NCBI RefSeq assembly: GCF_000227135.1
Contig: NC_018256.1
Location: 65,969-129,968 of the forward strand
DNA from: Leishmania donovani
Lineage: Eukaryota; Euglenozoa; Kinetoplastea; Trypanosomatida; Trypanosomatidae
Reading direction: 5' to 3'
DNA length: 64,000 bases
Under the pieces are notes generated by a model. That model was not told the DNA's origin, did no database searches, and saw nothing but the letters and a program-made list of their open reading frames with translations. The translations under genes were made by a program, and so were the position numbers. Shown here piece by piece: positions 52,925 to 62,185 of this stretch (the stretch's first letter is position 1; the number at the start of each line of letters is the position of its first letter).

Positions 52925-55900
52925 TTACGGCGTCTGCGCATCGGCTGGGGTAGAAGCGGCAAGCTGCCCACGTAGCGACACCCTCTGCTGGTCCTCGGCC
53001 GACATCAGCGACAGACGTCGCTGACGCTCTTCGCGCGCGAGAATGCGCAACAGGAAGAGTGTGCGCTCCCGCATCAGCATTGTACGCTGGAGATGCTCCT
53101 CGCCCTTGAGCTCGGACTGAAGCAGAAATGGCTTGTGGAACTGGGCCTCGAGCACACGTCGTGCACGGGCTTCGTCCTCACACAGACACGGATCGCAGTC
53201 TTCGTAGCGCATCTCCCACAACAGCGACACTCGCTCGCTCCACTCTTCTGCCTGCGTCGCATCCGCGACACCGACTGCGAGCTCGTCACACGCGCGCGCG
53301 AGAGATCGCCGCACGTGCGTGTCAAAGTACAAGGAGGACAGGCACGGCTTGTACAGCTGCGTTGCTGCCTCTTCCAGCTCCTCGAGCCCCACTGCCGCAC
53401 GCGCCTGCACCTCCAGCGCCGCCACCTGCGCGCGCTGCGCTGACATGTTGCGCCTGCATTCCAGTTCTGCCGCGTACTTTCTCCACATACGCTGAATGCG
53501 CAGCGCAAAGTAGTTCTCACTCAGCTGCCGGCGCCTCTGCTCCAGCAGCTCCTCACGCGTGCGGCGCCACGCCTTCTTCAGCACCTTCCGCTCGTACGAC
53601 TCCTGCTGCCAAATCAGCGCCTCGGTGTTGACAAAGTTGCGGCGAACTTCAACCAGGTGGGCCTCCGCGTTGCGCGCGAGAATCTCAAAGACGATCTCCT
53701 GCAGCGACTCGATCTGCTCCCGCTTACGCGGCTCCTCGAGTTTCACGAGAATATTCAGCAGCTGCTGCACCGCCTCCTGCTGATCCTTCTGCATCTCCAT
53801 CATCAGGATGTCAAGCTGGCTGCGCACACGCTGCGTGTGAAGCCGCTGCGCGATCTGCTGCGAGCGCATCTGACGCTCCTCACGATGACGGGAAAGGTCG
53901 TCGCGAAGCCGTTGCCGGGACACAGACCGCCCTATCTCGCCGTTACGCAGGGCGGTGTACCACGTACTAATCACGTTCACAGCGCCGCGGCGCACCATCA
54001 GGTCATGCAGTGGGCCCGAGAACAGAATGTGTACCTCCTGCTCCGTGGTGGCCCACGCTGCGGCCTCCTCGTGCAGTATGCTGGCGCGGTTTTCCGTTTC
54101 CTCGATGCAGATCGCTTGCTGGTGCACCCTGTTAAGCTCGACTTGGCGGCGGTGCTCAAGGGCGGACGCGTAAGCAGCACACTGGGTGGTGGCCATAGTG
54201 TCGATCAAGTTGCGAGCAGCCGCCGCCTCCTCCTCCTCAATGCCACGCCGCATCGCGCTATCGCCCACCTCGTAGCCGAGCAGTCTGACAAGGGCCTCGC
54301 TCATGCGAGCGACGTGCATCAACATGGCGCGCTCATGATGACGGCGGCTTTCCTTCACTGCCGCCTCGGCAAAGGCGGCCCGAGCATTCTCGCGTACTGC
54401 CTCGCGCACCTCCTCATCGAGGCGGTGCACCTCGCGCTCATCATACTCGACGCTGAGCAGCTGGTGCCACGACGCCCGCTCTTCGCGCACATTAGACTTG
54501 CGCCCAGCCCTCTCCTTCAGCAGTGTGGCCTCCTTCTGCTCAATGATACCGATCAAAGCCGCGTTGGTGGCAAGCAGAGCGTCTCTATGCAGCTCCTCCT
54601 CCACCTCCAGCTCCAGCCGCACTTCGCTCTCGGCCACCACCGTCCCCGTGAGCAGCGGCGCGTACACCTCCTCGATGTGCAGCAGGTGTGCTCGAGCGAC
54701 GTCATTGCGACTCCACTCCTGCTCCGCGCACACCGCCGCACGGTCGCCAGACTCATTGGCGAACAGCTTGTACTGCTCACGGAGGTGCTGCTGCGCCTGC
54801 TCCTCGCACAGCTGCGTCCTCTCGGCCAACAGCACGTTCTTGAAGGACTGGAAGGCGAGTTTGCCGGTGGCGATCTTTTTTGCGTTCCGGGCGTCGTTGA
54901 TCTCGCGTCCCAATGCTTGATGCGTGAACCGCCACCCGAGACGCCCGCGCAGGGAGCGACGGAACGCCTTCTGCAGCACCTGCAGCGCCGCGCACTGCGC
55001 AGGGGCGGTGCTCACGTGCCACAGAACACGCAGCTGCGCCATGCCGCCCGTCAAAGTCGAGAGGAGATGCTCACGATACAAACGCTCCGAGAAGCGGCGC
55101 ACATCCGCCTCCTCAGCAATGACAAGTCGCCGCCTAGCCACTGCCTCTGCCGTCCACACCTTCGAGTTGAGGGCGTCCATGCAGCGTTCCTGCAGGGAGA
55201 CGTTGTTGAAGACGTCGCGCAAGTCCTCACCCGCCTGCCTTAGCAGCTGGAGGGATGCGTGTTCCTCGTCCTGAACGGACCTTCGCACCGTCTCCTCCTC
55301 CCCTTCCAGGATCTTCAGCAACAGCAACACCTTCTCATCCAGCCGCAACACAGGGGTGACGGTGATGAGCGCCTCGACCTCCTCCTGCAAGACGGTCTCG
55401 CGCTGGCGCCGCCAGTATAGAAGCCGTTCAAGGTGCATGCGGCGCCGCTGCCACTCGAGCACCACCTGCAGCTCCTCGTAGAAGGCCTGGCTCATGTCGG
55501 CGCGGCAACGCTCCTCAGTCTTGACGATCTGCTCATAGTATTTTGTGCTCTCATCGAGAAGGGCGATGTAGTCAGCGATGCCGACGGCGTTGCGGCGTGG
55601 TGCCTGCGCACTGGCGATGGGCGGCAGGATCAGTGTAGATGACTGGCACACAGTGTCACTCCTGTCGCCGCAGGGATAGGCCGAGGCCATCGTTTGTGAC
55701 CAGTTGTTGTCATCTTGAGGCATCGTAGTGCATGCGCCGACGGCGCTCAGCGAGGTGCCGTGGCGCTGTAGCACATACCTCCGGAGTATGTGCCGCGCCT
55801 CGTCGCTGGGCACGCCAGCGTCAAGCGGCAGCTGTGGCGACGTCGCTGTCACTGAGGAAGCTGTGCGCGCATCCAACGAGAAAGACACCAGCGAGACTTT

Positions 55901-57028
55901 GCTTACCCCCTCCGACTGAACTGGCACCGCCGCTGACGCCGGGGCCGCGGTTACAGGAGTCGCGTGAGTCGCTTCCGCTGCTTCCTCTACGAGCGCTGTG
56001 GGCCGCGGTGCTGCCGACGTCAGTCCCAGAATGCGGTCTAGCTGCAGCATGCGGGCCTTCAGGGCCTTCTTGCCCTCCTGCACCTGCAGCGCGAGCGGGG
56101 AGTCATTGTACATATAGAAGCTGAGCCGATCCTCCTCCTGCGCGATGGCCTCCCGCTGCTCCAGCTCCTCTTTGCGCAGAACGTCCATGGACGGCTTCAA
56201 GACGAACGTTACGAAGTTCACGGCCATCATCTCCAACACCACCTGCTGGTCCCACCTCTCGTACGCGAGCACGTATTGGCGCTCCGCCGTCTCGAGCTCG
56301 CACAAGTAGGCGCATTTCTCTGCCAGCGTTGGCAGTAGATCCATCGGCGTTGAGGCGGCCAAGGTGCGGGGCTCCAACGGTGCTGCCACGCTCGAGCTGG
56401 CCATCGAGCCGCCCCTGCTCGTCGGGGCGTTTGCCGTCGAGCACCGGAAGAAGGCGCGGTCCGTCACATCAAGCATCTCCCACCTATGAGCGTCTGTGAA
56501 GCCGGTGGACGCGGACGGCGCTTCTGTGGAGGCCTCCGTGGTAGCCTCGGCGGATTCTAGGTGACCGACGGCGCCCCCGTGCTTCGGGCCCCCTGTGACG
56601 GCAGCCGCTGAGAGGCAGGCCCCTGCGCTGCCGCCCCCCTTGAGCTTATGGCAAATCGCCATTCCGCGGGAGAACTTTGACATCTGTGGGTCTCGTGGAC
56701 GCACAATCGAGGGCAGCTGCGGCGGCAGCACGAGAGGGCGCAGTTCCCCCTGCGACGTGTGCGCAAAGCGATCCTCGATGTGCAGCAGCACACCCCGATA
56801 CGTCTCGCGCTCGGCCACACCGCATGTGATGTGTTGGACGCGTCGGCCCGCTTCCTGCCGAAGCCTGTTGCGATTGATGCCGTCCTCGGTAGATGCCATC
56901 GCTGATGCGACTCCGGGGATAGGGCGGCGAAAAGGTGGATGCGCGTCCGTGGTTGTGTAAGGAGGCGCCGTGCGGGGCTTCCTCTTGCGCACAGGGGAGG
57001 AAGGGAGAATAGACGGAAGCGACTCCAT
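52925..57028 (-). CDS. Large coiled-coil protein with IQ-like motifs, probable cytoskeletal
   Basis: A 1367-residue protein dominated by long Glu/Arg/Gln/Ala-rich helices from ~residue 480 to the C-terminus, predicted as extended coiled coil. Two IQ-like motifs could bind calmodulin or similar light chains: one near 680 (LQKAFRRSLRGRLGWRF) and one near 1175 (ALRIQRMWRKYAAELECRR). The first ~400 residues are less regular and include Ser/Ala/Thr-rich linkers. The architecture fits a flagellar or subpellicular structural protein; no catalytic domain is seen and no specific family was recognised. The ATG at 57028 (MESLPSILPSSPVRKRKPRT) lies 31 nt after a clear predicted splice acceptor. The stop is TAA at 52925-52927. 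Confidence 0.85.
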   Translation of the reverse strand: MESLPSILPSSPVRKRKPRTAPPYTTTDAHPPFRRPIPGVASAMASTEDGINRNRLRQEAGRRVQHITCGVAERETYRGVLLHIEDRFAHTSQGELRPLVLPPQLPSIVRPRDPQMSKFSRGMAICHKLKGGGSAGACLSAAAVTGGPKHGGAVGHLESAEATTEASTEAPSASTGFTDAHRWEMLDVTDRAFFRCSTANAPTSRGGSMASSSVAAPLEPRTLAASTPMDLLPTLAEKCAYLCELETAERQYVLAYERWDQQVVLEMMAVNFVTFVLKPSMDVLRKEELEQREAIAQEEDRLSFYMYNDSPLALQVQEGKKALKARMLQLDRILGLTSAAPRPTALVEEAAEATHATPVTAAPASAAVPVQSEGVSKVSLVSFSLDARTASSVTATSPQLPLDAGVPSDEARHILRRYVLQRHGTSLSAVGACTTMPQDDNNWSQTMASAYPCGDRSDTVCQSSTLILPPIASAQAPRRNAVGIADYIALLDESTKYYEQIVKTEERCRADMSQAFYEELQVVLEWQRRRMHLERLLYWRRQRETVLQEEVEALITVTPVLRLDEKVLLLLKILEGEEETVRRSVQDEEHASLQLLRQAGEDLRDVFNNVSLQERCMDALNSKVWTAEAVARRRLVIAEEADVRRFSERLYREHLLSTLTGGMAQLRVLWHVSTAPAQCAALQVLQKAFRRSLRGRLGWRFTHQALGREINDARNAKKIATGKLAFQSFKNVLLAERTQLCEEQAQQHLREQYKLFANESGDRAAVCAEQEWSRNDVARAHLLHIEEVYAPLLTGTVVAESEVRLELEVEEELHRDALLATNAALIGIIEQKEATLLKERAGRKSNVREERASWHQLLSVEYDEREVHRLDEEVREAVRENARAAFAEAAVKESRRHHERAMLMHVARMSEALVRLLGYEVGDSAMRRGIEEEEAAAARNLIDTMATTQCAAYASALEHRRQVELNRVHQQAICIEETENRASILHEEAAAWATTEQEVHILFSGPLHDLMVRRGAVNVISTWYTALRNGEIGRSVSRQRLRDDLSRHREERQMRSQQIAQRLHTQRVRSQLDILMMEMQKDQQEAVQQLLNILVKLEEPRKREQIESLQEIVFEILARNAEAHLVEVRRNFVNTEALIWQQESYERKVLKKAWRRTREELLEQRRRQLSENYFALRIQRMWRKYAAELECRRNMSAQRAQVAALEVQARAAVGLEELEEAATQLYKPCLSSLYFDTHVRRSLARACDELAVGVADATQAEEWSERVSLLWEMRYEDCDPCLCEDEARARRVLEAQFHKPFLLQSELKGEEHLQRTMLMRERTLFLLRILAREERQRRLSLMSAEDQQRVSLRGQLAASTPADAQTP

Positions 57029-57067
57029 CCTGTCGTGGGTCTCTGTGCGCTGCTAGGAGCTGCACAC

Positions 57068-57101
<34 letters not shown>

Positions 57102-58076
57102 AAGAGAGGGGGGAGCCAAGAGGTAAAGGCGGCAGCAGCCGTGGAACGGAAAGAAAAGGAGAGGAGAGGTGGGCTCGTTGGAAAGTCGCTTGCGGATGTG
57201 CCCGCAGAGAAATGCAAGTGTGCGCTTCCGATTTAGCCAGTTCTTGAAAGTACACCTGGCCTCGGATGCCTCGCTCATGGAATATACTTCCGCAGCACAG
57301 GCGCACGCGGGCAGACACACACGCAAACAGGGTCGATCGTCCTTTGCGCGCTTGCTGCCAGCACACCCCGTGGGACAGTAGAGTACAGCACGAGATGGGA
57401 GTAGGCAACAAGTGAAAAGCACGCAGTGAACAACGAGTATAGCGGCACGCGTAGACATACGCACGTACATCTGTGCGAGGATGCACCAGCGTTCGGTGTG
57501 CAGCAGACCTCACATGAGGTGTTTGGGGGGAGAGCAAGTGAGCACCCTCAAAGGTAGGTCGCTTTCTTTTTTCCGATGGCTCGAGGCGCACCGCACAGAT
57601 TATGTCACGGCCACCGCGTCCAGCACGCATCCTTCCCTTCCACCACCACCACCTTTCCAACGTCGCACTACAGTGCACCCCTCGACCTGCTGAGGAAGTC
57701 ACCACGCCCGCTCACTCCTAGCTTGCAGTTGTACGGAATCTTGTTGTACGTGCCCGTCTAATCGAAGCATTTCCTTTCGGGCAGGTTGCTGGTGCGCTCG
57801 TGAGCCTTGTGTGAGTAAGTAGCAGAACAAACGGCAGCGCGCAACGTCCATACGCGGCACGAGCATCGGTTAACGCAAGAGACAAGAAAACGGACAGGCG
57901 TGAGGCAGGAGCCTGAGGGCAGGGGCTCTGCTGCGCGCACACGCACATGCACAAGACCGACAGAGGCACACGGGTGTCACACTGCCTCTCAATGCGTCTA
58001 TGTACGGGGTGCGCTGAGGTCGACCCCACACCCCACAAACACCAACCTACACGCTCCTTTCTCATGCACACAAGCG
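57029..58076. other. Intergenic region
   Basis: Contains the coiled-coil gene 5'UTR with a (TG)n run at 57067-57091 and the 3'UTR of the U1-type zinc-finger gene. No gene recognised. Confidence 0.5.
57060..57115 (-). promoter_or_regulatory. Predicted spliced-leader acceptor for the coiled-coil gene
   Basis: A (CT)-rich tract on the minus strand (about 57092-57115), followed by a (CA)n run, has its first AG at 57060-57061 (GTGTGCAG), 31 nt before the ATG. Confidence 0.6.
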
Positions 58077-58601
58077 TTACCACTTAGGAGAAGCAGGCCA
58101 CCGCTGATCACGAGGCTCCTGCACCTCCTGCTTCACTGTGGGGCATTGAAGCGGTCGGTGCCACGTTGGGGTCTCGGTCATGGTGGCTTGCCGGTACACG
58201 CGCCGCGCCTCGTCCAGGGTGCAGCCCATCTCGTGCGCCTTGGTGGGCAGAACATGCTGCTCAAACCACTCCCACTGCTCGTTGGACGCCTTGAGGTAGG
58301 CTGGCTCGCCCGTTTCCTTCCACCAGTTCATCGTCTCGACCCACCGAAGACGGTTCACGTGCAGCTCGCTCTCTTTGTGCGCCTCATAGTCTTGCTTGTA
58401 GCGGAACCGTATGTGGCACAGCGCGCAGCTGGGCTGATCGCCAAAGTACCAAATATCCTTGCCGTTGTGCGGTACGCGCGTGCTGCGCCGATCGATCCAC
58501 TTGCTCTTCTTTCGTATCCGAATGAGACGGCCGCTCACAGATGCAGTGGTACTGTTGATGGTCGTGACCTCCGCCAGAAGCGTGCGGCCGATTCGGAGCA
58601 T
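58077..58601 (-). CDS. U1-type C2H2 zinc-finger protein, probable mitochondrial
   Basis: A 174-residue protein whose first ATG is at 58601 (MLRIGRTLLAEVTTINSTTA). The first ~30 residues are basic, hydroxylated and nearly free of acidic residues, like a mitochondrial presequence. A single zinc finger CALCHIRFRYKQDYEAHKES, followed by ELH, has CX2CX12HX5H spacing (C59, C62, H75, H81). That is the U1/matrin type, which binds RNA. A Trp-rich segment follows (WVETMNWWKETGEP; EQWEWFEQHVLP). It could be a mitochondrial ribosomal or RNA-processing factor, which is inference; nuclear splicing factors also use this finger. A GTG-led open extension upstream to 58670 is not used. Confidence 0.75.
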   Translation of the reverse strand: MLRIGRTLLAEVTTINSTTASVSGRLIRIRKKSKWIDRRSTRVPHNGKDIWYFGDQPSCALCHIRFRYKQDYEAHKESELHVNRLRWVETMNWWKETGEPAYLKASNEQWEWFEQHVLPTKAHEMGCTLDEARRVYRQATMTETPTWHRPLQCPTVKQEVQEPRDQRWPASPKW

Positions 58602-59511
58602 GGCGCTCAGCAGCAGCCACTTGCCTCTGCGCTCTTGCTTCGGTGAGCGCGTGTGCGCGCAGTCACTCACACGATTGTTTCTTCCTTGTTCTCCTTGTCG
58701 CTCTCTTGCGAGTTCGCGCCGACTCGATGCGCCGCTGGCGGGGTTTCACGGGGGTTGTGAGGCACAAAACGAAAACGTGCGCGGGTGGCGACACGTGATG
58801 AAGCATCGCACGCGAATACGAAAAGGGGTGGGGCAACCGCACATGGTGAATAGAGTTGTGCGTGCATGTTGATGAGAGGCAGAGAGAGAAAGAGAGGACG
58901 CACGCAAGCAGAAAAATGCAACAGCGGCGGCAGAAGCACCGCGCAAGCGACGAAAGACTGCAATGGCTCGGGAAGCAGGGCAACAGCACAGCCGCCCTTC
59001 CCCATGCCGCCCCCGCTACGCTCAACGACCTCCACCCACACCACCAATCCCTTGGTCAGGATGCGAGCAGCGGCAGAGATGGGAACGGCACGTCGGCAAG
59101 TGCGCCATGTGCCGGTGCACAGCAGCCGCTGCTTGGTGGCTATCCAGCAGAAAAGGCGACCCATTCGTATCACAGGCGCAGAAGCGTCGGAGAAGAAGAG
59201 AGCCGAGCAGGCGGTGTCAAGTAATCGAGGGGACAGCGCAGCCGCCCGCTTCCGTGTGTGTGTGTGTGTGGGTGTGTGGAATTCCCCTGCCGTTACACCG
59301 TGATCGAATAACACGAAAAGCGAAAAGGCGAAAGCGAGCCATGAAAGCACACGCACACGCAGGCACACACGCATGAGCGCACATCGGTGCACCGACATCA
59401 GCGGCAACAGATAAAAAGCGGCAGAGATACATACGCTCACACACATGCACCATCACACATCAGAAGAGTGAAAGAAGAAAAGGAAGCCCACAGACAGCAC
59501 AAATACCATAT

Positions 59512-59536
59512 ACACACATATATATGTGTATGTGTT
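59512..59536. repeat. CA/TA/TG palindrome
   Basis: Contains the perfect 16-bp palindrome acacatatatatgtgt within a longer CA/TA/TG run. Confidence 0.8.
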
Positions 59537-60117
59537 TAAGGAGATCCGAAGAGGAAGAAGAAGGGGGGCGTCGAAACGGCGAGTCGGAATAGAGGACGTA
59601 AGAAGACAAAAAAAAGCTAAACAGAATGGGAGCCGACAAGCCGGGAGCCCAGGCGCATCATAAACTCGGCAGCGCACACGCCTTCACGCATAGAGAGAAA
59701 CGACGTTCTCTGTGAACCACACAAGCACACACGGACACACGAGAGAACAACAGCAGCGGAAGTAGGGTTCCAGAGTTCCAAATCTTGCCCTTCTCTCTCA
59801 GTAGTCCTCCTTACAATAACAATAAGAACAGACATCCATCTCCCAGGGTAGTAGCCCTCACACACACACACACTCCTCCCCCGCCGCCGTCACTGCCTCA
59901 GCGCATCCAGCGGCACACAGAGCGTGACAAGAGAACGCGAAATACCGACGGGGGGGGGGGGGCAAAACGCAGACAAGACGACGATCCAAAGAGCTGCCGC
60001 ATGTGTGGCACACACATCTAGGCTCTCTACGGAAGCAGGGCTCCCCATATATTGGGGCCTGCACTTTTTTTTTTTGCGCATCCACTACGCACTTCAGGGC
60101 TGTCCTGCACGCACATA

Positions 60118-60160
60118 CCCACATATATATCCATACATATATGTATGCATGTATGTGGGT
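60118..60160. repeat. Imperfect TA-rich palindrome with CCCACAT/ATGTGGG arms
   Basis: Begins cccacatatatatccataca and ends in tatgtatgcatgtatgtggg, so the two halves can pair into a hairpin with a few mismatches. Confidence 0.75.
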
Positions 60161-61181
60161 GGGTGGGTGAATGGGGAGGGGGTGCGCAGGTGTATAAGAG
60201 ATGTGCAAAAGAATGCTCAAGATCGTGCTTGCTCTGCTGGTGTTGCGCCGCACCCGGAAACTACAGAGAAAAACGGCAAGCAAGGCATAAAAACGAGAAA
60301 TACAGACTGTGGGAAGAACGACGAGTAAGAGGAGAGGACTGCGCGGCACTCGCCTACCAGAGTGGGTAGATGAAGAGGGCCGAGGCGAGTGCAAGCTGCT
60401 GTTGAAACGAGTCAGGAAAGGAAAGGACACGCACCATCTCCTCACGCGTCACCGCTAATAGGGCGGCGAAGACGCACACAGACACACATGGATATACATG
60501 ACAGGGGTGCTGCTCGTAACACAAAAGAACAATGAAAGAGAAGCACACCTGCGCACCAGCGGACGACCGATGCTGATGAGCGGATGGAGAATGAGGAAAA
60601 GAGGGGAGGGGGCGGCTGTATGTGCGTGCGTGTGTGTTTGAGTGAGGAGGGGATGAGAAGTCGATGAGTAGCCAAAGAAAAGAGGAAGAGGAACTATTAA
60701 CAGGAAAAAATAGAGGACGTAAAACACCTTCAAAATAACAGACATACGGGCACGTTCAGCTATGCCGGCTTACGCAGGCGCAGACACAAAGAGACTTCGC
60801 AGCCACCACTGAGCGCAGCACGCAAGAGGAATGAACACCGGGTGGAAGAAGAGAAAGAGAGGGGGTGTAAGACAGTTACATGTGATCGTGCGTATCTGCT
60901 CATCCAGAAATCACATGCCCACCCTCTGTTGCCTCGCAACTACGAAAAGAAGGAAAAGGAAGACGCATCGCATAGGAAGCAGTCGGCAAGGGGGAGCCGG
61001 AAAAGATGGGCATGGTAGAGGACTGTGCGCGCGGTGGTGGTGGTGGTGGTGGGGCGCCGCTTTGGGAGAGCAGAGTCTCAAAGAGAGAAATGGGAAACGA
61101 CTCAGCGATCTCGTAGTCCCGCAAGCGCGTTTACTTAGCACGCACCGACACACTTAGACACGTGTGCATATGCACACATAC

Positions 61182-61182
61182 A

Positions 61183-61214
<32 letters not shown>

Positions 61215-61241
61215 CATACATACGTGTACACACACACACAT
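61182..61241. repeat. (TG)n-(TA)n-(CA)n palindromic microsatellite
   Basis: A TG run of ~20 bases, a TA run of ~10 and then (after catacatacgtgta) a CA run of ~13 bases form a self-complementary tract of about 60 bp. Confidence 0.8.
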
Positions 61242-62185
61242 AGAGAGCGAGAGAGAGATGTCCACGGGAGGGGGACGCAAGAAGAAGCGCGAGATGACGA
61301 GGAGCGTGGCGGGTTGATGGATGGAAGCCCTCCCCTCCCACGCTCGCACGAAAGAAAAAGCGCGAAATTCTAAAGTAGAGCAGAGCACGAGGGAGGCGGA
61401 GGTGCTCCGAGCGAGAGAGAGAGAAACGGAGAGAAGCCGTCGTGGGGGAGGAAGGAGGGGCACTCCCCAAGGAAAAGACGGCATGCAAAGGCGCAAGCAC
61501 GAAAGAAACGGTTCCATGGGTGAAGTCGGCACGGTGCAAAAGGGGCAAAAAGAGAGAACACAAAATGGAAAAGGGCCGGAGGCCGAAACAAAGGAAATGC
61601 GCAGCGCTCCAGAAAAGCGAGCGCCCTTTATCATTACATACGTGCCTCTACCAACCTCTGCGCGTCTCTCCCTCCCTCCCTCCCTCTCGCTGCATGCGTG
61701 CGTGGAGAGGAAGTGAGGTAGGAGGAACGCACACAAATGCAAAGAAGAGGAGAGACGATTAGCCTGCTTGTTCGCTAATTTCCACACAAGCAGTATACAT
61801 CATCGTAGCACAAGATGCAAGGGAAGAGAAAGAGAAACCGCCACAAGGCATGACAGAGAGACACGCAGGCGCGCCCAGTTGTCATCTAGAGCAGCGGAAC
61901 GATGAGGGAGACGTACGAAGAGGGAGCGCCTCACCGCCCCACCCACCACCACAGCTCACCCACCCACCAGAGCCCCGGACGTGCTCACCAGGCATGCGCA
62001 CACTCAACACGAGCGCACACCAGCACACATTCCACAATGGACGCACTAGCAACACCCACACACACGTGCACGCGCATCAACACCAATACATATGCAGAGT
62101 CCAAGCTAAGCCGAAGAAAGCACCTGCGGCAGCAGCCGAGGTGCGAGGAGCGTGCTTTCCTCTTGAGAACGCATAAGCGTAGTGC

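Larger units (their letters stand above)
58602..62185. other. Long intergenic region with TG/TA/CA palindromes
   Basis: 3.6 kb with no convincing gene. It contains several palindromic microsatellites (59512-59536, 60118-60160, 61182-61241), a 13-G run near 59951 and long purine-rich tracts. It should include the kinase 3'UTR and the 5'UTR of the zinc-finger gene; a pyrimidine tract for the latter lies near 58880-58905. Open minus-strand frames at 58667-59446 and 61131-61787 are low-complexity and rejected. Confidence 0.5.

Noticed and set aside
53657..55243. 528-codon plus-strand frame opposite the coiled-coil gene
   Set aside because: Leu/His/Arg-rich antisense shadow produced by the Gln/Glu/Arg codons of the coiled coil.
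58667..59446. 259-codon minus-strand frame upstream of the zinc-finger gene
   Set aside because: Cys/Val/Ser-biased with a Thr-His run from a (TG)n microsatellite; no domain.
61131..61787. 218-codon minus-strand frame in the long intergenic region
   Set aside because: Covers a palindromic microsatellite and Ser/Leu/Phe-rich pyrimidine sequence; typical UTR artefact.
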